From Paracoccaceae bacterium (GTDB lineage Bacteria > Pseudomonadota > Alphaproteobacteria > Rhodobacterales > Rhodobacteraceae): 64,000 nt of DNA. The stretch spans positions 38,664 through 102,663 of the forward strand of contig JAAXIY010000043.1 of the NCBI GenBank assembly GCA_012270125.1, written 5' to 3'. The stretch's first letter is position 1. Each line of letters begins with the position of its first letter. Below, one piece after another: positions 1-8,769 of the stretch. The position numbers and the translations under genes are program-made. A model generated the notes under the pieces. The model ran no database searches. It worked only from the letters and a program-made list of their open reading frames with translations, and was not told the DNA's origin.

Positions 1-923
1 TCCGAAAGCTCACCAGGAGGTGTTATAAAGCTTTCGCCTGTGATTTTAAAATCAGTTTTAAATTGAATTCCATATTCAGCAGATACTTTGTCTATTTCTT
101 CCTCCAGCCATGAGATGAGCGACGATCCTGAATGACTATCATTAAATCTTATATTTATTGTAGCAGTGGTAGAAGCTGGTATTACATTAGATGCCTTATT
201 ACCCGTATCAACAGAAGTTATGGCTAAAGTTGAGGGGTCAAAGTGTTCAGTTCCTGTGTCAAGTTGATGAGAAGCTAAAATATCTAATAATTTTACCATG
301 GCTAAAATTGGATTTTTAGCCCGATCAGGATAGGCTGAATGACCTTGAACACCCGTTGCTATGACTTTTGCAGTCATTGAGCCGCGACGTCCGATTTTCA
401 TCATCTCTCCCATTTTCGAAGGAGATGTTGGTTCGCCAACTAAGCAGTGGTCAATCTTCTCACCATTCTGTTTCATCCAATCTAATATAGCCGCCGTTCC
501 ATCTTCAGCATCACCTTCCTCATCTCCCGTGATAGTTATTATGACAGACCCATCAGGAGGGTTATTGTTTACAAAATCAATTGCAGCTGCCACAAAAGCT
601 GCAACGCCTGATTTCATGTCCGTAGCCCCGCGGCCATATAAAAACCCTTCTTTTACTTCCGCACCAAATGGATCTACTGACCAAGAAGAAAGGTCGCCCA
701 CGGGAACAACATCTGTATGACCGTTGAATCCAAAAACTCTTCCATTTTTTCCAGATCCCCACTTAGCAAACAAATTGCTCACTTGTCCTCTTATGATCCT
801 CGTGCATGAAAAACCATTCGTCTCTAGTAAACGCTCTAATAATTCTATTGCTCCCCCCTCTTCGGGTGTAACGGAGGGACAACGAATAAGATCGGCTGTC
901 AATGATACTGGGTCTATCTTCAT
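1..923 (-). CDS. dapE: Succinyl-diaminopimelate desuccinylase (C-terminus cut by window edge)
   Basis: DapE is a cytoplasmic zinc metallopeptidase-fold enzyme that removes succinate from N-succinyl-LL-diaminopimelate in the succinylase route to lysine and peptidoglycan DAP. Reading leftward from the ATG at 923, about 307 codons are visible without a stop. The reverse strand encodes the metal-site motif [11 protein letters not shown] near residue 65 and the catalytic-glutamate motif [11 protein letters not shown] near residue 130, both diagnostic of the M20/DapE family. Family members are about 380 residues, so roughly the last 70 lie outside the window. The start sits one base after the stop of the HAD gene, which implies translational coupling. 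It lies downstream of dapD in the same transcription direction. Confidence 0.95.
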   Translation of the reverse strand, partial: MKIDPVSLTADLIRCPSVTPEEGGAIELLERLLETNGFSCTRIIRGQVSNLFAKWGSGKNGRVFGFNGHTDVVPVGDLSSWSVDPFGAEVKEGFLYGRGATDMKSGVAAFVAAAIDFVNNNPPDGSVIITITGDEEGDAEDGTAAILDWMKQNGEKIDHCLVGEPTSPSKMGEMMKIGRRGSMTAKVIATGVQGHSAYPDRAKNPILAMVKLLDILASHQLDTGTEHFDPSTLAITSVDTGNKASNVIPASTTATINIRFNDSHSGSSLISWLEEEIDKVSAEYGIQFKTDFKITGESFITPPGELS

Positions 924-924
924 T

Positions 925-1596
925 TTAATCTTTCCTTAATGGCAAGGCTTGCAAAATAACTTTTGCTAATTCCTCAGGGCTCTCAATTAAAAACTTCGCT
1001 CCTGATTTTAAAAGCTCATTTCTACTCCCGTAACCATATAAAACTCCAAGACCAAGAACTTTGTTATTTTTTGCTCCAATCATATCGTAGCTACGGTCTC
1101 CAACCATCACAGCATCTTCAGGTGCTATTTTTATTTTACTCAATGCAAAACTGATAAGGTCAGTTTTATCAGAACGAGTTCCATCTAGTTCGGAACCAAA
1201 CTCAAAGTCTAAAAATTTTGATGCGCCAAAGAACTTTGTTATCTTAGAAGCATAAGAAATTGGTTTAGATGTGACCAACGCTAACAAATACCCTTGCGCT
1301 TTGAGACTTTCTAGCTGATCTAAGACGCCAGCATAGAAAACACCATCATACATGGCTCCTTCTGTATAGCACTTTCTATACAGTGAAATTGCTTTCTCTA
1401 ATTCACTCTCCTCTATTCCAAGCTTTCTAAAGGTTGGCCAAAGTGAGGGGCCAACAACCCAAGAAGTATCGCCTTCAAGTTCTTTGTGACCCAAATTTAT
1501 TAAGGCGTAGTTTATTGACTTGATAATGGCTAACCCAGAGTTTGATAAGGTGCCATCTAAATCTAATAAAACTGTTTTGGGCATTTTTCTTTTCAA
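925..1596 (-). CDS. HAD-superfamily phosphatase, phosphoglycolate phosphatase-like
   Basis: This 223-residue protein has the subfamily IA HAD layout. The nucleophile motif DLDGT is at residues 12-16, a VTSKP motif (motif II/III region) is near residue 109, and [13 protein letters not shown] (motif IV acidic pair) is near 172. It therefore probably dephosphorylates a small metabolite. The substrate cannot be read from the sequence; phosphoglycolate or a nucleotide is usual for relatives. It overlaps the upstream small gene by 4 nt and ends 1 nt before dapE, so it is firmly inside the dap operon. A housekeeping phosphatase riding with lysine genes is an inference from position only. Confidence 0.85.
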   Translation of the reverse strand: MKRKMPKTVLLDLDGTLSNSGLAIIKSINYALINLGHKELEGDTSWVVGPSLWPTFRKLGIEESELEKAISLYRKCYTEGAMYDGVFYAGVLDQLESLKAQGYLLALVTSKPISYASKITKFFGASKFLDFEFGSELDGTRSDKTDLISFALSKIKIAPEDAVMVGDRSYDMIGAKNNKVLGLGVLYGYGSRNELLKSGAKFLIESPEELAKVILQALPLRKD

Positions 1597-1925
1597 TTTT
1601 CAAAAAAAGGTGTCATTTGAGCGATAATGACACTGTTTTCTTTTTCTGCCCGCTCCATCAATTCTAGCTCTTCTTCACCAATTTCCTCACCATCTGTTAA
1701 ACGGTCTTCTATAGTACCATGTCCAGCGACATCTAATGGTGCCAGATCAGCTTGCTTTAAAATTGCAACTGTTTCTCTTACTGCCTCTGGCTCATCGATA
1801 CCGCTAGCATAACACAACAAACCGGCTCCTGTTGAGCCTTTTGGCAGACCATCATTTTTTGCACGACCAACTTGAACAACTAAAGTATATACGGCCTTTT
1901 TTTTGTTCGTCATTTTCTTTGGCAC
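1593..1925 (-). CDS. Small conserved protein of unknown function in the dap operon
   Basis: This is a 110-residue acidic protein that I do not assign to a named family. After a lysine-rich N-terminus (KKMTNKKK) comes a predicted alpha/beta segment containing VVQVGRAKNDGLPKGSTGAGLL. It ends in a strongly acidic stretch (DGEEIGEEELELMERAEKE). No signal peptide or membrane segment is apparent. The reading frame opens with GTG at 1925; an ATG four codons in (1913) is an equally plausible start. It lies between dapD and the HAD gene and overlaps the latter by 4 nt. I recall similar small proteins in this position in Rhodobacterales, but no function. It is a real gene on the basis of coupling and codon use. 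Confidence 0.7.
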   Translation of the reverse strand: MPKKMTNKKKAVYTLVVQVGRAKNDGLPKGSTGAGLLCYASGIDEPEAVRETVAILKQADLAPLDVAGHGTIEDRLTDGEEIGEEELELMERAEKENSVIIAQMTPFFEN

Positions 1926-1943
1926 TTAATTATTAAGCTATTG

Positions 1944-2771
1944 TTAGTCCCTTAATAACTCATTTATTCCTGTTTTGCTTCGCGTTTTTTCATCAACACG
2001 TTTAACAATCACAGCACAATATAGACTTACGTTATTTTTAGATGGCATAGAACCCGAAACCACAACAGAGTAAGGTGGCACTTCTCCATACATGACCTCT
2101 CCTGTTTCTCGATCAACTATTTTTGTAGATTGACCGATGTACACCCCCATGCCCAAAACAGATCCCTCTCGAACTATGCAACCTTCAACAACTTCTGATC
2201 TTGCGCCGATAAAACAATTATCCTCTATTATAGTCGGTCCAGCCTGCATGGGCTCCAAAACACCTCCTATACCGACACCTCCAGAAAGATGAACATTTTT
2301 ACCTATTTGCGCGCAACTTCCTACTGTTGCCCAAGTATCAACCATTGTCCCTTCATCAACATAAGCGCCTAAGTTCACAAAAGATGGCATTAAAACAACA
2401 CCGGGAGCTATGTATGCTGACTTCCTAACCACACAATTAGGAACTGCTCTAAAACCCGCTTCTTTCCATGATTTTTCAGTCCAGTTTTTAAATTTACTGT
2501 CCACTTTATCCCACCAACCTGAAGACTGGGGACCGCCATTTTGGATTTCCATATCTTTAATTCTGAACCCAAGGAGAACAGCTTTTTTTGCCCATTGATT
2601 GACTTTCCAGACATTATTTTCTGTCTTTTCTGCTACACGAAGCTCACCTTTATCTAGGGCTTCCAAGGTTTCTTCTATTGCGTCGCGAACCTTTCCCTTG
2701 GTGCTAGGAGTTATAGTATCTCTTATATTCCATGCTGCCTCAATTTCACTTTCTAATATAGCATTAGACAT
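1944..2771 (-). CDS. dapD: Tetrahydrodipicolinate N-succinyltransferase
   Basis: DapD transfers succinate from succinyl-CoA to tetrahydrodipicolinate, opening the succinylase branch of lysine/DAP synthesis that DapE continues. The 275-residue product has the left-handed beta-helix hexapeptide pattern from about residue 115 to 235 (for example [20 protein letters not shown] and [20 protein letters not shown]), as expected for the trimeric enzyme. The frame is open further upstream to a TTG, but GAGGAG at 2780-2785 is a clean ribosome site. It puts the start at the second of two adjacent ATGs (2771), giving [14 protein letters not shown]. It heads the leftward run dapD, small unknown, HAD, dapE. 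Confidence 0.96.
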   Translation of the reverse strand: MSNAILESEIEAAWNIRDTITPSTKGKVRDAIEETLEALDKGELRVAEKTENNVWKVNQWAKKAVLLGFRIKDMEIQNGGPQSSGWWDKVDSKFKNWTEKSWKEAGFRAVPNCVVRKSAYIAPGVVLMPSFVNLGAYVDEGTMVDTWATVGSCAQIGKNVHLSGGVGIGGVLEPMQAGPTIIEDNCFIGARSEVVEGCIVREGSVLGMGVYIGQSTKIVDRETGEVMYGEVPPYSVVVSGSMPSKNNVSLYCAVIVKRVDEKTRSKTGINELLRD

Positions 2772-2833
2772 CATATCGCTCCTCAAACTTTTGTGACCCT
2801 ATAAACAGCGAATTTAAATGTTACAATGTTATT

Positions 2834-3754
2834 TTAAAAGTCTGGTGCCACAGTTGGATTTGCTCCACAAATTAAAATAGCTAATTTTTCATTCGGGCTA
2901 TGTTGATATTTACCTGAAATGATTGCTGCCAATGCGGCTGCCCCAGCGGGCTCCACCAACATACGATGTTTTTCCCAAAGCAGTTTTTGTGCTTCAACGA
3001 TTTCACTATCTGATACTAAAACACTCTCAATTTCATTTTGCGCTGACAGATTAAAACAAATATTTCCAATTAATTTTGCACCTAATGCATTAGCAGCAAC
3101 CCCGGAAACAGAAACACTCGTTGGCTTGCCATTTTCTAATGCAACATTTAATGTTGGGCACTTCTCAGGCTCGACTGCCACTATTTTTTTTGTCTTACCA
3201 AACCAAGAAATAGCTCCAGAAATTAACCCTCCACCACCAACGGCTATTATTAATGTATCTGCTTGTAGGCCCTGCTGTTCCCATTCACAAAACAGTGTTC
3301 CTTGGCCAACTACTGTTTCAGCTGTATCATAAGCATGAACAGAAATAGCGTTCGTCTCTGCTTGATGTTTGTTAGCAGCCTCTAACGCATCAGCATAAGT
3401 ACCCGGTACTATTGTTAAATTAGAACCAGTTTTTTTGATTAGTTCTATTTTTGTTTTTCCAGAAAGCTCTGGAACAAATATGTGGGACTTTATACCTAGC
3501 TTTTGCGCAGCATATGCAACTGCTGCTCCATGATTTCCTCCAGAAGCAGCAACTACTCCTTGACTCGCCATTCCATTATCTAAAAGTGAATTAAAGGCTC
3601 CTCTACACTTAAAACTTCCTGTGTGTTGTAAATGTTCCAATTTTAAATCAACTTTTTGTCCAAAAGAAGATGTTTCAAATGTTGGCGTTTCGACAATATG
3701 GGACCTTATTTTAGAAAGGCTGCCTTCAATTTCTTTTGTCCAATCTGGTAACAC
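2834..3754 (-). CDS. PLP-dependent serine/threonine dehydratase-family enzyme
   Basis: This is a fold-type II PLP enzyme of 306 residues. GSFKCRGAFNSL around residue 46 carries the Schiff-base lysine, SGGNHGAAVAYAA near 72 is the phosphate/substrate loop, and GGGGLISGA near 172 is the glycine-rich PLP-phosphate loop. It lacks a C-terminal ACT domain, so it resembles the short catabolic threonine/serine dehydratases or serine racemases rather than biosynthetic IlvA. The likely reaction is deamination of L-threonine or L-serine to a 2-oxoacid and ammonia; the exact substrate is not determined. It is transcribed toward dapD with 62 nt between them and is divergent from rpe. Confidence 0.82.
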   Translation of the reverse strand: MLPDWTKEIEGSLSKIRSHIVETPTFETSSFGQKVDLKLEHLQHTGSFKCRGAFNSLLDNGMASQGVVAASGGNHGAAVAYAAQKLGIKSHIFVPELSGKTKIELIKKTGSNLTIVPGTYADALEAANKHQAETNAISVHAYDTAETVVGQGTLFCEWEQQGLQADTLIIAVGGGGLISGAISWFGKTKKIVAVEPEKCPTLNVALENGKPTSVSVSGVAANALGAKLIGNICFNLSAQNEIESVLVSDSEIVEAQKLLWEKHRMLVEPAGAAALAAIISGKYQHSPNEKLAILICGANPTVAPDF

Positions 3755-3801
3755 TTTTTCAACCTTTCTGCTTCATTCATACACGTTAACCTAAACATTA
3801 A

Positions 3802-3816
3802 AGTCATAAAATGACT
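3802..3816. promoter_or_regulatory. Perfect 6-bp inverted repeat in a divergent promoter region
   Basis: AGTCAT and ATGACT flank a 3-nt AAA centre in the 124-nt gap between the dehydratase gene and rpe, which are transcribed away from each other. There is no T-run, so it is not an intrinsic terminator. It could be an operator. The regulator is unknown. Confidence 0.35.
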
Positions 3817-3878
3817 AATAGTTGAGATTTAAATTTTAAAAATGTATGGCTTAATTAACGAATTGTGAGGATACAAGT

Positions 3879-4562
3879 ATGAACTTTGACCGCTCTATTA
3901 AAATAGCACCGTCTATTCTGTCTGCCGATTTTGCTAATTTTGGAAAAGAAATCGAAGCCGTAGAAAGTCAAGGAGCAGACTGGATACATGTTGATGTTAT
4001 GGATGGGCACTTTGTTCCAAACCTGACTTTTGGCCCCCCACTTTGTAGTGCTATTCGTCCGCATATAAACACCACAATGGATGTGCATTTGATGATTTCA
4101 AACGTTGATAATTATATAAATGATTTTGTTAAGGCTGGAGCAGACATCATAACAGCTCATATAGAGGCGGGAAATCATTCACACAGGACAATGCAAGCAA
4201 TCCGTGATTCAGGTTGTAAAGCTGGTATTGCACTAAATCCGTCTACACCAGCAGAAAGTATAGAATATCTTTTAGAAGATATTGATTTAATTTGCGTTAT
4301 GACAGTAAATCCAGGGTTTGGAGGACAGAGTTTTATCCAATCACAACTTAGAAAAATAAAAAAGCTTAGAGAAATGATATCAGATCGACCAATTCATTTA
4401 CAGGTTGATGGAGGAGTGACCGCTGTGACAGCGCCACTTTCTGTAGAAGCTGGGGCAAATATATTAGTTGCTGGTTCTGCTGTTTTTAAAAACGGTTCAG
4501 TAACCAACCCTGCTCCTTACGGAGATAATATAAAATCCATTAGATCTGCTTGTGATTTTTGA
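3879..4562 (+). CDS. rpe: Ribulose-phosphate 3-epimerase
   Basis: Rpe interconverts ribulose 5-phosphate and xylulose 5-phosphate in the pentose phosphate pathway. The 227-residue TIM barrel shows [16 protein letters not shown] at the N-terminus, the metal/catalytic segment [16 protein letters not shown] near residue 37, HLMI near 69, VNPGFGGQ near 145 and the phosphate-binding region DGGVTAVTA near 179. Together these are diagnostic. GTGAGG about 10 nt upstream of the ATG is the ribosome site. It is monocistronic here, divergent from the dehydratase gene and convergent with coxG across 15 nt. Confidence 0.97.
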   Translation: MNFDRSIKIAPSILSADFANFGKEIEAVESQGADWIHVDVMDGHFVPNLTFGPPLCSAIRPHINTTMDVHLMISNVDNYINDFVKAGADIITAHIEAGNHSHRTMQAIRDSGCKAGIALNPSTPAESIEYLLEDIDLICVMTVNPGFGGQSFIQSQLRKIKKLREMISDRPIHLQVDGGVTAVTAPLSVEAGANILVAGSAVFKNGSVTNPAPYGDNIKSIRSACDF

Positions 4563-4577
4563 GAGTTTCGTTATTTT

Positions 4578-5069
4578 TTAAACCGATTTACCTTTAAACC
4601 AGCTTTTCTTTTCTTTTTGAGGAATTGGATCGCCTTCCACGGTGGCCTTAAAGTTTTCAAAAAACTGGTCTGCCATTTTTTTTGCAAATCCATCTATAAT
4701 TCTACTACCCAGTTGGGCCAACTTGCCACCAACTTTTGCATTCACTGTATAGGATAAAGTGGTCAAACCGTTTTCCTCCGACATGTTTACCCTTGCCTCT
4801 CCTTTTGCAAAACCTGCTGCTCCTCCTTTTCCTTCGCCTTTCAATTTTAAACTATTCTCCAATATCAGATCAGAAAGCGTAACTTGTCCTTTAAACGTAG
4901 CTTTTACTGGCCCTACTTTCTGGACTACAGTTGCCTCAAAACCATTTTCTGGATCACCTGTCATTTCTTTGCACCCTGGTATACATTTTAATAGAACATC
5001 AGGGGACATTAAAGCGTTCCAAACAGTGGCTTTGTCCGTATTAATTAGCTTACTTTCTTTCAGTTCCAT
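4578..5069 (-). CDS. CoxG-like SRPBCC-fold protein (CO dehydrogenase subunit G family)
   Basis: This 163-residue protein begins MELKESKLI and has the CoxG pattern: VWNALMSPDVLLKCIPGCKE (residues 16-35), the central KVGPVKATFKGQVTLSD, and the glycine-rich GEGKGGAAGFAKGEA. CoxG family proteins have an SRPBCC lipid/ligand-binding fold; in CO oxidisers CoxG tethers CO dehydrogenase to the membrane. No coxM, coxS or coxL lies nearby, so a CO-dehydrogenase role is not supported by context. AGGATA upstream of the ATG is a good ribosome site. It is followed on the same strand by the start region of no other gene and faces rpe. Confidence 0.85.
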   Translation of the reverse strand: MELKESKLINTDKATVWNALMSPDVLLKCIPGCKEMTGDPENGFEATVVQKVGPVKATFKGQVTLSDLILENSLKLKGEGKGGAAGFAKGEARVNMSEENGLTTLSYTVNAKVGGKLAQLGSRIIDGFAKKMADQFFENFKATVEGDPIPQKEKKSWFKGKSV

Positions 5070-5118
5070 TAACTGTATCCTACTTTTCCAAAAGATATTC
5101 GTTTACTTAATCGACTGG

Positions 5119-5682
5119 TTACTTTTTCTTTTTTAAATATACGTAATAAGCCCCACCACCACCATGCCTGACGTGAGCCTCAGTTGTTTGGAGGATTTTA
5201 CTGTTTACTGGCTCATTAGCCAACCAATTGGGAACATTGGTCTTTAATACACCTACTCTTCTAGGTATGATGTCGTTATTTTCAGTATTTCGACCTTTAC
5301 CGGTTATTACTAGTACGAGCCGAAGACCTTTATCATAAGAGTCCAAAACAAAATTTGTTAGTGCTGGCTGAGCTTGAGCCAAATTCAAACCATGCAAATC
5401 TAGCTTTGCTTGTGGTCTAAGTTTTCCTTGCTTTAATTTATTGTGAAGTTTTGCGTCCATTCTTAAAGAAGGCGCGAGCTTAGCATCTTTTATGATTTTT
5501 GTGTTGAGTCTAACATTCGTTACATTAGTAGTGTTTTTATTCAAATCATGGTTTTTTTGTTTTGTAGTTTTTATAGTGCTGGGATTTTTGTTTATTTTAT
5601 TTTGCGACCTTAGGGGCTTAGTTGATCTAGAGAATTCGTTCCATAACTCTTTTTCTTCATCTTTTAAAATACGCTGTTTCAT
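5119..5682 (-). CDS. Smr-domain protein (MutS2-type C-terminal domain)
   Basis: The protein is about 187 residues. The first 90 residues are basic and low-complexity, with repeated K/N/T. The C-terminal 95 form an Smr domain: LDLHGLNLAQAQPAL near residue 96, VLVITGKGRN near 125 and HVRHGGGGAYYVYLKKKK at the end. Smr domains nick or bind DNA or RNA, and stand-alone versions in proteobacteria are poorly characterised. The frame extends five codons upstream to a TTG, but the ATG at 5682 (MKQRILKDEE) is the usual-looking start. It lies between the Tim44-like gene and coxG on the same strand. Confidence 0.87.
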   Translation of the reverse strand: MKQRILKDEEKELWNEFSRSTKPLRSQNKINKNPSTIKTTKQKNHDLNKNTTNVTNVRLNTKIIKDAKLAPSLRMDAKLHNKLKQGKLRPQAKLDLHGLNLAQAQPALTNFVLDSYDKGLRLVLVITGKGRNTENNDIIPRRVGVLKTNVPNWLANEPVNSKILQTTEAHVRHGGGGAYYVYLKKKK

Positions 5683-5733
5683 ATCTTTCCCACCCAAGGT
5701 CTGGGTAAAATAGCTAAATGTACTTAGCAGGCG

Positions 5734-6387
5734 CTACTCACCAGTTGCCACCAGTAACCAATTTGGATTTGAAGATTTTATATCCTTAGAGAACGTCCAG
5801 GTATCTTTTTGCCTTTTTATTTGTTTAGAGTCGCCTTCAACTATCTCTCCTGAGGAATTTTTTACAACAGATGTCATTTCTCCAACAAAAGAAACTGAGA
5901 TCTCCGCAGTTTTGGTATTTGAGCTATAAGTTGCTTCCACCAACTTCATTTCTCTTATACCGATAAACTCTGCTTCTATTGTTAGACCTTGTGATACCCG
6001 TTGATCAACAACCGCATCAAAAGCTTCGGCAACCTCTTCACTCAATAGCTCTCTAATTTCATCAATTTCATTTTTTTCAAAAGACATAAGGATCCACTCA
6101 TAAGCAGATCGAGCTCCTGACAAAAATTCATTTACTGTAAAGTTTTCATCTTCAGACTTTATTAACTTTAAGGCTTCTGCAGATTTAGAGTTTTTATCTA
6201 CATTATCCGTAATGTCTTTGTCTTCTCCACCATCTATTACTTTGAAATCGCGCTTAGGCGCGTCATTTTTAGGCTGCATTCGTGGTTTTTCAAAACCTTC
6301 ACGTGTTCCAAGGACACTTCTCAGCCTTAAAAATAAAAACACGGCAATACCAGCCAGAATAATCAGTTCAATAAGCGCAGGGTTCAT
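5734..6387 (-). CDS. Tim44/TimA-family membrane-associated protein
   Basis: The N-terminus (MNPALIELIILAGIAVFLFLRLRSVLG) is a single membrane anchor, followed by a charged linker and a C-terminal Tim44-like domain of about 140 residues (residues 75-215, with FLSGARSAYEWILMSFEKNE and LLSEEVAEAFDAVV). Mitochondrial Tim44 tethers the import motor; bacterial members are inner-membrane proteins of uncertain role. AGAGG five bases before the ATG at 6387 sets the start over an upstream in-frame TTG. It is divergent from fxsA. The neighbouring secB makes an envelope or protein-export role attractive, but that is inference. Confidence 0.88.
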   Translation of the reverse strand: MNPALIELIILAGIAVFLFLRLRSVLGTREGFEKPRMQPKNDAPKRDFKVIDGGEDKDITDNVDKNSKSAEALKLIKSEDENFTVNEFLSGARSAYEWILMSFEKNEIDEIRELLSEEVAEAFDAVVDQRVSQGLTIEAEFIGIREMKLVEATYSSNTKTAEISVSFVGEMTSVVKNSSGEIVEGDSKQIKRQKDTWTFSKDIKSSNPNWLLVATGE

Positions 6388-6488
6388 TTTAGCCTCTGTC
6401 AAAGAATATGTGGAATTCCTCTATCTCATTATCTATGTAGGTGCAAAGACCCAACAAGTCCACCACACGATTAATTGGAGCAAAAAAT

Positions 6489-6959
6489 ATGTGGTTGTTA
6501 TTGTTATTTATTGTTGTTCCTGTTTTGGAAATTTGGCTTTTCATAATAATTGGAGGGGCAATTGGCACTTATATAACTCTTTTAATCATATTGCTCACAG
6601 CTATTTTGGGTACCTTTTTGGTTAAAGCACAAGGTATTTACGTATTAAAAGAAATCCAAGGTAAACTTAATGAACTAAAAAACCCAACCGAACCTATAGT
6701 ACATGGTGCAATGATCTTGTTTGCAGGTGCTTTACTTTTAACACCTGGTTTTTTTACAGATTCCGTGGGATTTCTGTTATTAATACCGGGTGTAAGAAGC
6801 GTCACATTTTCATGGTTAAAAAATAATTTAAAATTTATAAGCCTGTCTAGCGAGAGCAAACCTCACAGCAGCACACAGAGTTACACAGACATCGAAATAA
6901 CAGACTACAAAGAAGTCAGACCAGAAGAAAAGTCGCCATGGACCAATAATGGTGATTGA
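6489..6959 (+). CDS. fxsA: FxsA family membrane protein
   Basis: This is a 156-residue inner-membrane protein with the FxsA profile. It has an N-terminal hydrophobic pair of segments (MWLLLLFIVVPVLEIWLFI and GTYITLLIILLTAILGTFLV), a second hydrophobic block near residues 75-105 (MILFAGALLLTPGFFTDSVG), and a hydrophilic tail. In E. coli, FxsA relieves F-plasmid exclusion of phage T7; the cellular role is unknown. GGAG at 6477-6480 with 8-nt spacing supports the ATG at 6489 and not an in-frame GTG at 6441. It is followed 37 nt later by secB. Confidence 0.9.
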   Translation: MWLLLLFIVVPVLEIWLFIIIGGAIGTYITLLIILLTAILGTFLVKAQGIYVLKEIQGKLNELKNPTEPIVHGAMILFAGALLLTPGFFTDSVGFLLLIPGVRSVTFSWLKNNLKFISLSSESKPHSSTQSYTDIEITDYKEVRPEEKSPWTNNGD

Positions 6960-6996
6960 ATTAATAAATAAAATAAAAAACCATGTGGAGTTTTAA

Positions 6997-7491
6997 ATGG
7001 CAGAAGAAAAACAACCGGTACAACCCAACACCAAAGTTTTGGCGCAATTTATAAGGGATCTGTCATTCGAAAATATTTTGGCTCAGAGGGGATTGGATAG
7101 TAATTCTGCTCCAGATGTAAAAGTAAGGGTTAACCTTGATGCAAAGAAGAGAAAAACAGAAAGCCAATACGAGGTTTTAATTAAGTTATCAGTCGACTCG
7201 TCTGCCAAATCTGAAAAAGCAAATGACGGTGACGACGCCAAACTTTTTATATTGGAGATAGAATACGGTGGAATATTTGAAATAACGGGTGTTCCAGAAG
7301 ACCAGATCCACCCGTACTTGATGATCGAATGCCCTAGAATATTATTTCCTTATTTAAGACGAATTGTTGGTGATGTAACACGTGATGGAGGTTTTCCTCC
7401 TTTAAACCTTGAGCAGATAAATTTTCTAGCACTATATCAAAACGAAATTGCTAGGCGCCAAGCAGAAGCTGAAAAGGCGACAAAAAACTAA
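6997..7491 (+). CDS. secB: Protein-export chaperone SecB
   Basis: SecB keeps preproteins unfolded in the cytosol and hands them to SecA. The 164-residue protein shows YIRDLSFEN-type sequence (FIRDLSFENILAQRG, residues 18-32), a central beta-rich segment with LFILEIEYGGIFEI, and the SecA-contact/C-terminal helix region PRILFPYLRRIVGDVTRDGGFPPL near residue 122, with LEQINFLALY following. TGGAG upstream of the ATG is the ribosome site. Its stop codon overlaps the stop of the convergent dnaQ gene by 4 nt, leaving no room for a separate terminator. Confidence 0.97.
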   Translation: MAEEKQPVQPNTKVLAQFIRDLSFENILAQRGLDSNSAPDVKVRVNLDAKKRKTESQYEVLIKLSVDSSAKSEKANDGDDAKLFILEIEYGGIFEITGVPEDQIHPYLMIECPRILFPYLRRIVGDVTRDGGFPPLNLEQINFLALYQNEIARRQAEAEKATKN

Positions 7492-8186
7492 TTTTTTGTT
7501 TCTAATTTATTCCAAACAGCATTTTCTCCAAGTTGTTGTACAAAAGCTGCATGCGCGTCTTTTTCTTCTTCAGTTAGACGAACCTTTAGTGGTTTAGACC
7601 TTTTCAAGCTTTGCTTTTTTTGATCTATTTTCTTATCCTCTATATTATTAATATCGGAAAGACCAAAATCAGGTTGACGACCACCTATTAGTTCGAGGTA
7701 GACCTCTGCTAGAATTTCTGAATCCAATAAAGCACCGTGAAGCGTTCTTGATGAGTTATCGATATTAAATCGCCGACATAATGCATCTAAAGAGGCCGGT
7801 GAGCCTGGAAAATTTTTCCTAGCTATCGCCAAGGTATCTATTGCCATACTATTTGGCAGTTCTGCTTTTCTCACCAACGCTAGCTCAGAATTAATGAACT
7901 TCATGTCAAAAGAAGCGTTGTGTATAACTAGTTTTGAACCTTCAATGAATTCCAAAAATTCATCGACAATTTGAGAGAACACGGGTTTATCTTTTAAGAA
8001 ATCTTCCGTCAAACCATGAACGGCCTGTGCTTCGTCCGGCATATTTCGTTCTGGGTTCAAATATTTATGAAAAGTCTTACCTGTAGGCAGATGGTTCCAA
8101 AGCTCTACGGCCCCTATTTCCACTATTCTGTCACCTGCCCCTGGATCTAAGCCTGTAGTCTCTGTGTCTAAAACTATTTCACGCAT
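7488..8186 (-). CDS. dnaQ: DNA polymerase III epsilon subunit (3'-5' proofreading exonuclease)
   Basis: This 232-residue DEDDh exonuclease has ExoI DTETTGLDPGAGDRIVEIGA at residues 5-24, ExoII HNASFDMKFI near 93 and ExoIII HGALLDSEILAEVY near 150. It provides proofreading in the polymerase III core. The C-terminal tail carries the polymerase-contact region in this family. An in-frame GTG lies three codons upstream, but the ATG at 8186 matches the family start MREIVLDTETTG. It overlaps the end of coaE by 8 nt and is last in the leftward group maf-aroE-coaE-dnaQ. Confidence 0.96.
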   Translation of the reverse strand: MREIVLDTETTGLDPGAGDRIVEIGAVELWNHLPTGKTFHKYLNPERNMPDEAQAVHGLTEDFLKDKPVFSQIVDEFLEFIEGSKLVIHNASFDMKFINSELALVRKAELPNSMAIDTLAIARKNFPGSPASLDALCRRFNIDNSSRTLHGALLDSEILAEVYLELIGGRQPDFGLSDINNIEDKKIDQKKQSLKRSKPLKVRLTEEEKDAHAAFVQQLGENAVWNKLETKN

Positions 8187-8769
8187 TAAAATCACTTTCT
8201 ATTTTTTTTATAATATTCAAAACTTGTTTTTCGGTGTCTCGCTTATTGAAAGTCTCTATTACAAAATCAGCTAATTTACTTTTTTCCTCTATAGGCATTT
8301 GCTGATCAAGGATCTTTTTTATCTCTATATATTCCATTGTTTTTCGTGATTTTATTCTGTCCATCTGAATAGTCTTAGACACGTATACACATGCAACTTT
8401 ATCCATTAACTTATTCGCTCCTGTTTCAAACAGTAACGGTATATCAAAAACATTTATTTTAAATTTTGTCGTATCGATAAAATGTTTTCTATCTTCTGAA
8501 ACTAAAGGGTGAACTATGCTTTCCAGAGTTTTTATCTGAGTAAAGTCTTTTTTTAATATTTTTTTTAGCTCTTCTCTGCTTACCGAACCTCCTTTTACTG
8601 CGCCCGGGAAATATTTTTGAATTGGTTTCACTGCGGCGCCACCTTTGCTGTATAATCTGTGTACCGCTTTGTCTGCGTCCCAAACTCCACAATTATGCTT
8701 TTGAAATAATAAAGCTGTGCTTGTTTTTCCCATTCCCATGGATCCTGTAAGCCCAAGCTTGAATATCAT
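8179..8769 (-). CDS. coaE: Dephospho-CoA kinase
   Basis: CoaE phosphorylates dephospho-CoA in the last step of coenzyme A synthesis. The 196-residue P-loop kinase has GLTGSMGMGKTSTALLF (Walker A, residues 6-22), the substrate region VWDADKAVHRLY near 29, and VFDIPLLFETG near 110, which is typical of CoaE. It shares 4 nt with the end of aroE and 8 nt with the start of dnaQ, so all three are translationally coupled. Confidence 0.96.
   Translation of the reverse strand: MIFKLGLTGSMGMGKTSTALLFQKHNCGVWDADKAVHRLYSKGGAAVKPIQKYFPGAVKGGSVSREELKKILKKDFTQIKTLESIVHPLVSEDRKHFIDTTKFKINVFDIPLLFETGANKLMDKVACVYVSKTIQMDRIKSRKTMEYIEIKKILDQQMPIEEKSKLADFVIETFNKRDTEKQVLNIIKKIESDFNA

Noticed and set aside
361-720. 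A 119-codon open frame on the forward strand inside dapE
   Set aside because: It is antisense to a clear DapE coding region with family motifs, has no ribosome site and resembles no known protein.
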